Shown: in pieces, positions 1-6,235 of the stretch
Layout: every line of letters starts with the position of its first letter
Numbering within the stretch: the stretch's first letter is position 1
From: CAZMFZ01 sp046152935
Lineage (GTDB): Bacteria; Bacteroidota; Bacteroidia; Cytophagales; UBA9547
Direction of reading: 5' to 3'
DNA: 13,292 nucleotides
NCBI GenBank assembly: GCA_046152935.1
Contig: JBJXGB010000266.1
Coordinates: forward strand, 1-13,292
The notes under the pieces: generated by a model
Database searches by the model: none
The model's input: the letters and a program-made list of their open reading frames with translations, nothing else
What the model was told of the DNA's origin: nothing
Program-made: the position numbers and the translations under genes

Positions 1-682
1 CAAGCAACATCGCAATGCGATCGCCTGTTGTCTTAGCACAAGTGAGATCGTGGGTGATAATGATGGAACTGGTATTGTATTTTTCCTGTACTTCATTTAT
101 CAAATCATTAATTTCTTCACTTGTAATAGGATCGAGCCCTGAGGTAGGTTCATCGTACAACATCACTTCTGGCTTCAATATTAAGGTTCTGGCGATGCCA
201 ATTCGCTTTTTTTGCCCACCCGAAAGGTCAGAAGGCATTCGGTTCATTTTATCTTTTAGCCCTACAGCTTCCAACACTTCTTCAATGGCGATGGCGATAT
301 CGGCCTTGCTAAGGTGCTTTACATTCATTGTGAGCGGGAATTCCAAATTTTGGCGAACGCTCATACTATCGTAAAGTGCACTATTTTGAAACGAAAATCC
401 GATTCTCAACCGCAAAGCATCTAAATCTTTTCCTGTTAATGTATCCGCCCTAGTGTCAAAAACATTTACACTGCCAGCATCAGGTTTTAATAAGCCGATA
501 ATTATTTTTATCAATACCGATTTCCCAGTTCCTGAACGCCCAAGTACAACTATATTTTCTCCTTTAAATACCTCAAGATCAATGCCTTTCAGCACGTGCA
601 AGTCTCCAAAAGATTTATGTAATCCATTGATGGCAATTACTGGGTTTTGGGCATTCACATTTTGTGTATCGGTGGTTTGCAT
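1..682 (-). CDS. MlaF-like ABC transporter ATPase (3' end cut off)
   Basis: Cytoplasmic ATPase subunit of an Mla-type ABC system, which by family knowledge moves phospholipids between outer and inner membrane. I translated it by hand from the ATG at 682; 227 codons are visible before the left edge. Walker A is GRSGTGKS (residues 48-55), the Q-loop lies near FSFQN (96-100), the ABC signature is LSGGQ (153-157), Walker B with D-loop is VMLYDEPTSGLD (173-184), and the switch histidine is in ITHD (209-212). The order is permease then ATPase, with a 65 bp gap after mlaE, as in many Mla operons. An MlaD-type MCE substrate-binding gene would be expected beyond the left edge. The lengths and motifs look intact. 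General assignment as an ABC ATPase is certain; the Mla assignment rests on the adjacent MlaE. Confidence 0.93.
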   Translation of the reverse strand, partial: MQTTDTQNVNAQNPVIAINGLHKSFGDLHVLKGIDLEVFKGENIVVLGRSGTGKSVLIKIIIGLLKPDAGSVNVFDTRADTLTGKDLDALRLRIGFSFQNSALYDSMSVRQNLEFPLTMNVKHLSKADIAIAIEEVLEAVGLKDKMNRMPSDLSGGQKKRIGIARTLILKPEVMLYDEPTSGLDPITSEEINDLINEVQEKYNTSSIIITHDLTCAKTTGDRIAMLL

Positions 683-723
683 TTCTTACACTTATATTTT
701 TCAAAAATTTAATCTACCTAGCT

Positions 724-738
724 AACCCCAATCGGGTT
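724..738. repeat. Small hairpin between mlaE and mlaF
   Basis: AACCC (724-728) pairs with GGGTT (734-738) around a 5-base loop in the 65 bp gap between the permease stop and the ATPase start. There is no T-run after it on the minus strand, so it does not look like a terminator. It could affect mRNA stability or be chance. Confidence 0.3.
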
Positions 739-747
739 GTGAACTTG

Positions 748-1542
748 TTAGAAATAATTTATCCAATTGCCGATCTGAACAATTATAATTTCTTCAACAA
801 AAACCAAAAACATGGTCAGCACTACCGCTTCATTGGCTGCTCTCCCAACGCCTCTGGTACCTTGTGAGGCATTGAAGCCTTTGTAACTACCTACAATACC
901 AATCGTAAATCCGAATGCCACCGACTTTGCAATGGAGGTATACATATCTATAAAGCTGATATTATTTAGTCCAGTAGTGAAAAAATTGATAAAACTGGTG
1001 CCTTCTATTTCGTGTACATTGAAATAAGAGCCTAACAGGCCTACGAAGCTGCAATACAAGGCTAATATCGGGATTGCGATGGTAGTAGCTACCACTCTTG
1101 TTACAACTAAATATTTGAATGGATTAATCGCAGATACTTCCATGGCCTCTATTTGCTCCGACACTTTCATCGAACCAAGCTCGGCACCAATGCTTGAACC
1201 TACTTTTCCAGCACAAATAAGTGCAGTAACTAAAGGTCCTAATGCCCTCACCAATGCAATGCAAATGAGAGATGGTAGCCACGAAGCAGCACCAAAGTCT
1301 TCTAAAGATGGTCGAGATTGTTTGGTGAAGACAATGCCAGTCACAAATCCTGTAAGTGTGATCAGTAATAAAGATTTCACGCCAACCTCGTAGCATTGGT
1401 GCACAACCTCACGAAAATGAAAAGGTGGTTTTACTACTTCGCTGAAAAAGCGCCCAACAAAACGGTAAGCATTGTAAACTCCGATAAAAAAATCGTCAAT
1501 TGCTTGCGAGATAAAGTGCTTTTTTGAGGCTGATGGTGTCAA
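748..1542 (-). CDS. MlaE-family ABC permease
   Basis: Integral membrane permease of the Mla/MCE phospholipid transport family (Trg2-type), partner of the ATPase just downstream. The protein is about 264 residues, normal for the family. It shows a hydrophobic segment at 56-72, the family core at 96-135 (VRALGPLVTALICAGKVGSS, then GAELGSMKVSEQIEAMEV), further membrane segments near 147-171 and 200-218, and a C-terminal hydrophobic stretch at 238-258. No ATG exists near the N-terminus and an in-frame stop lies at 1576-1578, so the start is probably the TTG at 1540-1542; GTG/ATG alternatives were not found before the conserved core. The N-terminal 50 residues are amphipathic, matching the interfacial helix of MlaE. 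It is likely the first gene of the operon visible here, since 220 bp separate it from the PhzF gene. Confidence 0.9.
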   Translation of the reverse strand: MTPSASKKHFISQAIDDFFIGVYNAYRFVGRFFSEVVKPPFHFREVVHQCYEVGVKSLLLITLTGFVTGIVFTKQSRPSLEDFGAASWLPSLICIALVRALGPLVTALICAGKVGSSIGAELGSMKVSEQIEAMEVSAINPFKYLVVTRVVATTIAIPILALYCSFVGLLGSYFNVHEIEGTSFINFFTTGLNNISFIDMYTSIAKSVAFGFTIGIVGSYKGFNASQGTRGVGRAANEAVVLTMFLVFVEEIIIVQIGNWINYF

Positions 1543-1762
1543 AGGATAAAAATTATAATACGGTTTGTATAATTCTTACCATTAAAAAAACCATGCCACC
1601 AATCTTACCTATTAAAAACTGGGTTTAATGAAAATACATTTTTTACTTTTTTTTAATATTTTTTTGGTGTTTTTCTTAGATTCTTATTTTGTAGATGTAA
1701 TTTATTTCTTGAGTTCTACCAATAAATTAAATTCCTTAAAAATGACTGTACGATAAAAAAAA
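1543..1762. other. AT-rich intergenic region upstream of mlaE
   Basis: 220 bp with no plausible gene, between the PhzF stop and the mlaE start, both on the minus strand. It presumably carries the mla promoter, but I see no clean Bacteroidota -33/-7 pair. It contains two near-identical segments 29 bp apart (1573-1588 and 1602-1618, core CTTACC followed by ATTAAAAA), which are described in the findings. Confidence 0.5.
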
Positions 1763-2545
1763 TTAAATAAAAATTTCCCCTTTCAAATACAATTTGGCTT
1801 TCCCAGCAATTAGCACCCTGTCGCCAGCTAACTCTAGCCATAATTTCCCTTGTCTAGGCGATAGTTGTAGGGCAGATAGCTTGGTTTTACCCAATTTTGA
1901 AGCCCAAAGAACGGTAAGTGATGTGTGAATTGAGCCTGTAACGGGGTCTTCATCGATGCCAGATTGAGGCGCAAAAAATCGAGAAACAAAATCTACATTT
2001 TCACCTGCCGAAGTTGCAATTACGCCTACACCTTCCAATTTATTTAGTAAATCGAAATCTGGAAGTAATTTTCTAATTGTTTGTTCAGAATCGAACACAA
2101 AAAGGTAGCCAAAGTTCGTTTTGAATGTTTCTATGGGCTTATATCCTAAAGCATTTATTGGCAATTCATAATTATTAACGTGCTGAGGTGTATCTGATGG
2201 AAAATCAAGTGTAAGCAAATCTGCAGATTTTGTTACAATTAGCAATCCGCTTTTGGAGTTGAACTTGATTTTATCGCCCTTGAAGCCCAATTCGTTGAAT
2301 AAAACGTATGCAGCGGCTAAAGTGGCATGGCCGCACAAATCTACTTCCACAGTTGGCGTGAACCATCTGATTTCAAAGTTGAACTCGTTTTTTAAGGCAA
2401 CAATGTAAGCTGTTTCTGACAAATTATTCTCAGCAGCTATTTTTTGCAATGTCTCATTGTCTTCCCAATTTTCCAATGGAACGACAGCAGCGGGATTGCC
2501 GCCAAACAAAACATCAGTAAAGGCATCGACTTGAAAAATTTTCAT
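1763..2545 (-). CDS. PhzF-family isomerase/epimerase
   Basis: Member of the PhzF phenazine-biosynthesis-like fold (diaminopimelate-epimerase superfamily), a cytoplasmic isomerase whose substrate here is unknown. The protein is 260 residues, the usual size. The N-terminus MKIFQVDAFT is characteristic; the NLSETAYI motif (41-48) carries the family's general-acid/base glutamate (E44), DLCGHAT (69-75) is the conserved glycine loop, and GIDEDPVTGSIHT (196-208) is the second ligand loop. I chose the ATG at 2543-2545 over the in-frame TTG one codon upstream. No phenazine or other biosynthetic genes are nearby, so the name should not be read as phenazine production. It stands alone, with about 220 bp behind it and about 320 bp ahead of it. 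Confidence 0.93.
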   Translation of the reverse strand: MKIFQVDAFTDVLFGGNPAAVVPLENWEDNETLQKIAAENNLSETAYIVALKNEFNFEIRWFTPTVEVDLCGHATLAAAYVLFNELGFKGDKIKFNSKSGLLIVTKSADLLTLDFPSDTPQHVNNYELPINALGYKPIETFKTNFGYLFVFDSEQTIRKLLPDFDLLNKLEGVGVIATSAGENVDFVSRFFAPQSGIDEDPVTGSIHTSLTVLWASKLGKTKLSALQLSPRQGKLWLELAGDRVLIAGKAKLYLKGEIFI

Positions 2546-2558
2546 CAATATTTGGCGA

Positions 2559-2588
2559 TAAATGTACTTATGTCACAATTATACAAAA
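2559..2588 (-). promoter_or_regulatory. Candidate promoter for the PhzF gene
   Basis: On the minus strand TTTTG (2584-2588) is followed after 17 bases by TACATTTA (2559-2566), one base off the Bacteroidota -7 consensus TAnnTTTG. The -7 box lies 13 bases upstream of the ATG, which would leave a very short leader. This is a motif match by eye in an AT-rich region and is weak evidence. Confidence 0.28.
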
Positions 2589-2818
2589 TAATATTCTGAA
2601 TAGTAAAAAAAATAAGAAATAAACAGAATAATATACTGTATTATTTGAGGATGTTGTAGTGCTTTTAGTAAATGCAGTGTTTGTAAATGCAATGTACAAT
2701 TGCCGACAAATGAAAAAAGGTACACAGCGGTAGGGTGATTTTGCCACAGTTCTTTCCGAATTTTGTTTTGGAAACCAAAAAAAGCTAAAATATTTCGTGA
2801 AATTTTTTGTTGGCTAAA

Positions 2819-2836
2819 GTTGCAGTACACTGCAAC
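2819..2836. repeat. Perfect 18 bp palindrome, possible operator
   Basis: GTTGCAGT (2819-2826), AC, ACTGCAAC (2829-2836): 8-base arms with a 2-base centre. The short spacer makes it a poor RNA hairpin but a good shape for a dimeric DNA-binding protein. It lies 28 bp past the stop of the lipoprotein gene and about 275 bp upstream of the PhzF start. No T-run follows on either strand. Confidence 0.45.
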
Positions 2837-2853
2837 AGAAATTAGTAACGCCT

Positions 2854-2882
2854 AAAAAAGTCGATCAATATTCAATCGACTT
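2854..2882 (-). terminator. Intrinsic terminator of the pdhA-lipoprotein gene group
   Basis: On the minus strand AAGTCGAT (2875-2882) pairs perfectly with ATCGACTT (2858-2865) around a 9-base loop, and the 3' arm runs straight into six T residues (2854-2859, the last two shared with the stem). The TGA stop of the lipoprotein gene (2865-2867) sits at the loop/stem boundary, so the last codons form the 5' arm. This is the clearest terminator in the window. Confidence 0.75.
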
Positions 2883-3902
2883 CGTAGTCAAAATCGCTTG
2901 ATTGTCGCGATCTAACCTAAAAATAGGGTAAAATGCTGTATTTGAAATACCCCAAATTCCATACCCTGAATAATTTCCTGCCACAGGTTGCGAATTTTTT
3001 CGCGGAGCATCCGTAAAATTTGCCCCAGTTTTTTCTGGATCATAAACAATGCCTAGTGGAGTATTGCCCGCCATCGATATTCGGTACCATCCAAATTGAT
3101 TGTTGATTGGGTCGATTGCACTCACAAAAGTATAGTAACCATCTGGAAAATAAGTGAGTACGCCAGAGGTAGCTTTTATTATTTCAAGGGTAATCGCATT
3201 GGTAACATCAGAAGTGCCGCCTAGCCTGCTTACATTCGTGACCTGTATAATTTGCCAACCTTTACGCACATCAGATTGGGTGGTGGCCGAAAGAGGCTTG
3301 TTGTCTTGAGTCAATAACTTCAAAAAATCGGGCGGCACTTCGGTAAAGGCATTGCCAGAAAGAACACCAATGGAGGTGGCATTTTGAGTGCCATCTCTAT
3401 AAACAACTTCTGTAGCCGAGGGCGAAATGCCATTAAAAGTAATCAAATTGATATGCGATGCATCTGTTTTGGGCAAAATGCCTGGCAATGTGGTAACTAA
3501 AGAAAAAAGACGAGCAACGATTTCGGTTTTGAAGCCAGTGATGGTAGTGCCAACAACGGTACTTACACCAACGGTAGAAAAGACAATGCCAGTAACACTT
3601 TGCCTGATAATAAGCAGAGTCACATCTGTTTGCAAATTGTTGCCTATTACCGTGCCAACACCACCTAAAGTGGTGACAGTTAGCGCTTTATACACAATAT
3701 TCTTGGTGTTTTTTGTGTCAGAAGTATCGCTGTAAGTAGTGTCGAATTTTACAAAACTGGCTTCCGTAGATACCAGCGAGTTCGAACCAACCGACAAAGG
3801 CGGATTTACGGAGAGGAATTCATTTGTCTGGCAAGCGGTAAAAATAATACAAGCCAAAAAGTATACAGATAACTTGTAAGGATATTTCAAATGAATTTGC
3901 AC
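2865..3902 (-). CDS. Uncharacterised lipoprotein, 345 aa
   Basis: I do not recognise a family. The N-terminus is a lipoprotein signal: basic residues, hydrophobic LSVYFLACII, and lipobox FTAC with the lipidated cysteine at residue 24. The mature protein begins with a Ser/Thr-rich stretch, then a Val/Thr/Gly-rich region (73-140) containing a probable internal repeat, and a C-terminal half (210-345) rich in Gly, Tyr, Trp and Asn that suggests a beta-structured domain. The start appears to be GTG at 3900-3902; no ATG occurs before the signal peptide, and TTG at codon 5 is an alternative. It lies 12 bases after the small lipoprotein gene and ends in an intrinsic terminator, so the two are probably co-transcribed. 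Expected location is the periplasmic or outer face of the envelope. Confidence 0.75.
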   Translation of the reverse strand: MQIHLKYPYKLSVYFLACIIFTACQTNEFLSVNPPLSVGSNSLVSTEASFVKFDTTYSDTSDTKNTKNIVYKALTVTTLGGVGTVIGNNLQTDVTLLIIRQSVTGIVFSTVGVSTVVGTTITGFKTEIVARLFSLVTTLPGILPKTDASHINLITFNGISPSATEVVYRDGTQNATSIGVLSGNAFTEVPPDFLKLLTQDNKPLSATTQSDVRKGWQIIQVTNVSRLGGTSDVTNAITLEIIKATSGVLTYFPDGYYTFVSAIDPINNQFGWYRISMAGNTPLGIVYDPEKTGANFTDAPRKNSQPVAGNYSGYGIWGISNTAFYPIFRLDRDNQAILTTKSIEY

Positions 3903-3914
3903 TTAAAAACTCGT

Positions 3915-4298
3915 TTATTTGTCGTAGATTGAAAAATTGCTTCTGTCAGTGCCACCTCTTGCCAAATCTGTCGATTCTCGATAATCTTGGTAGTTATTTT
4001 GGTTTTTTCGCCTCACAGCCACTGCCTTTTTATTGATATTTCTGTTTATTTTGTTATTGTTCACGTAGTACACTTTCGTAGGCGACATAAATAGCAAAGC
4101 CAACTTAGTAGGTGTTCGAAACTGTTTTGGCACCACAGCTACTTCTCTTTTTACATATCTTCGAGATTGAATCGATTTGTATTTCTTGTACGAAATACTG
4201 GTGGGGCGCTGTTTGTAGGATGCAGTAGTAGTACACGAACTGAAACCCAGCAACATTGATACAGTAAAAAATAAAAGAAGAAGATTTTTAGATTTCAA
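3915..4298 (-). CDS. Small basic lipoprotein, 127 aa, unknown function
   Basis: No recognisable family. A clear lipoprotein signal opens the protein: hydrophobic LLLLFFTVSMLLG followed by lipobox FSSC, cysteine at residue 22. The mature part is short (about 105 residues), strongly basic in its first two thirds (many Lys and Arg, e.g. around 38-51 and 83-97), rich in Asn and Tyr, and has no obvious globular core, so it may be disordered or bind an anionic partner. The start is most likely TTG at 4296-4298, because an in-frame stop lies two codons upstream and the first ATG (codon 15) would destroy the signal peptide. It is 16 bases from the TPR gene and 12 from the next lipoprotein, fitting an operon. 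Confidence 0.7.
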   Translation of the reverse strand: MKSKNLLLLFFTVSMLLGFSSCTTTASYKQRPTSISYKKYKSIQSRRYVKREVAVVPKQFRTPTKLALLFMSPTKVYYVNNNKINRNINKKAVAVRRKNQNNYQDYRESTDLARGGTDRSNFSIYDK

Positions 4299-4314
4299 AT
4301 TTTAATGTTTTTGT

Positions 4315-5019
4315 TCAATTCGATTCGGCCATCGCGTCATTCATCCCTTTGTATTTTTTGGCTTCATTGAGCTTCTGGCTGTTTGGAAACTCATCAATTA
4401 TTCGTTGATATGCTTTTGAGGCCGCACTGAAATCTTTATTCAACTCATAAGCCAAGCCTAATTTCATGAGATAATCTGGTGTAAACTCCTTTGTTGATTT
4501 CCAATCTGCTGCTTTTTTGTAGTAAGAAGCAGCATTGTCAAAATCGTCTTGTTCCATATACGCATCACCGATCAGACTGTATGCTCTTGCTTGCACTAAA
4601 ATATCGCTAGAACTAAAGCTTTTTAAATAATCGATCGATTCTTCAAATTTGCCTTGTTTCAACAAAGCTGCACCAGCATAAAAATTGGCTAAGTTTCCAG
4701 CTTTTGTAAATTGAAAATCGGCAGCAATATCTACAAAACCCAAATTGTTTCCATCGCCATTCAATGCTTTACTTAAAGAATCTGACTCGAAGTAATAAAC
4801 AGCTTGAAACATAGCGGCTTGACCTTCTTCGTTTTGTGAAGTGGTATAATATTTCCACCCAACTATCAATAAAACTACACCCAATATGCCCCCTCCTACA
4901 TAAGTAATGATATTTTTATATTGTTCGTACCAAATTTCCCATTTTCCGTTTTGTATATCTTCAATCAGATTTTCTGGTCTTTCTAAAAGTTCCTCAATTT
5001 TATTTTCCTTCTTAGCCAC
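4315..5019 (-). CDS. Membrane-anchored TPR protein
   Basis: A 234-residue protein with a charged cytoplasmic N-terminus (1-35), one transmembrane segment (about 36-57, IITYVGGGILGVVLLIVGWKYY) and a soluble part made of tetratricopeptide-like repeats (about 108-141, 143-176 and 181-214, with typical GDAYMEQDDFDNAASYYKKA and GLAYELNKDFSAASKAYQRI patterns). The layout resembles YfgM/BamD-type envelope TPR proteins, which scaffold protein complexes; the specific partner is unknown. The start is GTG at 5017-5019, the only candidate before the conserved lysine-rich N-terminus. It begins 53 bases after pdhA and ends 16 bases before the small lipoprotein gene, so read-through from pdhA is possible. 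Confidence 0.85.
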   Translation of the reverse strand: MAKKENKIEELLERPENLIEDIQNGKWEIWYEQYKNIITYVGGGILGVVLLIVGWKYYTTSQNEEGQAAMFQAVYYFESDSLSKALNGDGNNLGFVDIAADFQFTKAGNLANFYAGAALLKQGKFEESIDYLKSFSSSDILVQARAYSLIGDAYMEQDDFDNAASYYKKAADWKSTKEFTPDYLMKLGLAYELNKDFSAASKAYQRIIDEFPNSQKLNEAKKYKGMNDAMAESN

Positions 5020-5072
5020 TTTAATGTATTGATTTGATAAAAATATTTGTTTTCTCGCTTATAATCTTTTTT

Positions 5073-6125
5073 CTATTCTACTAAATAGGGATAATCCGTT
5101 TGCACATATACATCTTTATAGGCTTCGCTTGGGTCTGGAAAATTTGAATTTTCGGCAAAATCTACACATTCTTGCACTTGCATTTTCAATTTTTCATCTA
5201 TTCCTTGCAATTCTTCACTGGTAGCGTATTTCTTATCCAAAATTACTGCTTTCACAGATTCAATCGGGTCTAAGCCTTTGTAGTGCTCCACTTCGTCTTT
5301 AGATCGATATTTGGCAGGATCTGACATAGAATGGCCTCTGTATCTGTACGTTCGGAATTCGAGCAAAGTAGGCCCTTCACCGGCTCGTGCTCTGGCTGCC
5401 GCTTTTTCAACAGCAATATGCACATCTTCGCATTTCATGCCATCCACAGGCTCTGAAGGTATATCGTAGGCGTCACCAAGTGTGTAAAGATCTCTTACAT
5501 TAGAGGTACGTTGTACAGAAGTTCCCATTGCATAGCCATTATTTTCAATTACAAAAATAACGGGCAATTTCCACAACATTGCCATATTTAATGTTTCGTG
5601 AAAAGAGCCTTGCCTCACGGCACCATCGCCCATGTAACAAATACAAACGTTTCCAGTACCATTATATTGTTCTGCAAAGGCTATGCCAGCACCCAGCGGA
5701 ATTTGCCCACCAACAATGCCATGCCCGCCCATAAAGCCAACTTCTTTGTCGAAAATGTGCATTGAACCACCTTTTCCTTTTGAAATCCCTGTCTCCTTGG
5801 CAAATAATTCTGCCATTATTTTCTTCCCTTCAGTGCCTAAAGCCAAAGGAATGGCATGGTCGCGATACGATGTAATGTATTTATCGCCTTTTTTAAGTGC
5901 AGAAATGGCTCCTGAAGCACAAGCTTCCTGACCTATATAAAGATGACAAAAGCCTTTGATTTTTTGTTGACCATACAACTGACCCGCTTTTTCTTCAAAT
6001 TTCCTCATGTATTGCATACTTTCGTACCACCATAAGTAGGTGTCTTTGCTAAAAAGTGTATCACTACTTTTCGCAACTTTTCCGTTGCCATTAGCTTTAA
6101 CCGTTTCTTTCTCGAGCGTTGCCAT
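5073..6125 (-). CDS. pdhA: Pyruvate dehydrogenase E1 component, alpha subunit
   Basis: Thiamine-diphosphate-dependent E1 alpha subunit, which with E1 beta decarboxylates pyruvate and passes the acetyl group to the lipoyl domain of E2. Length 350 is normal for the family. Visible motifs are GQEACASGA near 65-73, the ThDP-binding motif beginning MGDGAVRQGSFHE (165-177) and closing with ENN (194-196), and the active-site phosphorylation-loop region YRYRGHSMSDPAKYR (260-274) with its conserved histidine. The substrate could in principle be a branched-chain 2-oxoacid, but the RGHSMSDP loop and overall similarity favour pyruvate. No E1 beta or E2 gene lies in the window; downstream is a TPR gene instead. 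ATG at 6123-6125 was chosen. The gene is divergent from recF, sharing a 110 bp intergenic region. Confidence 0.94.
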   Translation of the reverse strand: MATLEKETVKANGNGKVAKSSDTLFSKDTYLWWYESMQYMRKFEEKAGQLYGQQKIKGFCHLYIGQEACASGAISALKKGDKYITSYRDHAIPLALGTEGKKIMAELFAKETGISKGKGGSMHIFDKEVGFMGGHGIVGGQIPLGAGIAFAEQYNGTGNVCICYMGDGAVRQGSFHETLNMAMLWKLPVIFVIENNGYAMGTSVQRTSNVRDLYTLGDAYDIPSEPVDGMKCEDVHIAVEKAAARARAGEGPTLLEFRTYRYRGHSMSDPAKYRSKDEVEHYKGLDPIESVKAVILDKKYATSEELQGIDEKLKMQVQECVDFAENSNFPDPSEAYKDVYVQTDYPYLVE

Positions 6126-6132
6126 GAAGACG

Positions 6133-6156
6133 TTGTAATCTGATTTAGAATTACAA
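6133..6156. repeat. Inverted repeat just upstream of pdhA
   Basis: TTGTAAT (6133-6139) and ATTACAA (6150-6156) are perfect 7-base arms separated by 10 bases, ending 7 bases before the pdhA ATG. It could be an operator, a leader hairpin near the translation start, or chance in AT-rich DNA. The divergent recF promoter must lie in the same 110 bp gap, but I see no convincing -33/-7 pair for either gene. Confidence 0.35.
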
Positions 6157-6235
6157 TATTAAGTAAAAATAAACCATCTGTAAAACGAGACGTTATTTTT
6201 TTTGATTTTTGAGGATTCAAATCAAAAGCACAACG

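Larger units (their letters stand above)
2546..2864. other. 319 bp gene-poor stretch with small repeats and palindromes
   Basis: No convincing gene. It holds a 12-base direct repeat with one mismatch (2587-2598 and 2627-2638), an inverted repeat AATAATA/TATTATT (2627-2633 and 2639-2645), a tandem pair GTAAATGCA(G/A)TGT with 15 bp period (2668-2680 and 2683-2695), and a perfect 8+2+8 palindrome at 2819-2836. An 83-codon GTG-initiated minus-strand frame across it (2579-2830) has odd composition (long I/F/Y runs at the C-terminus) and no family resemblance, so I treat it as noncoding. Confidence 0.55.

Noticed and set aside
15..725. Plus-strand frames over the left edge
   Set aside because: They are antisense shadows of the MlaF-like ATPase, whose Walker A, signature and Walker B motifs are all read on the minus strand.
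2579..2830. 83-codon minus-strand frame in the gene-poor stretch
   Set aside because: GTG start, no recognisable domain, aromatic/isoleucine run at the end arising from AT-rich repeats; looks like chance.
6209..6235. Upstream TTG start for recF
   Set aside because: Adds nine residues not found in RecF; ATG at 6236 gives the conserved N-terminus.
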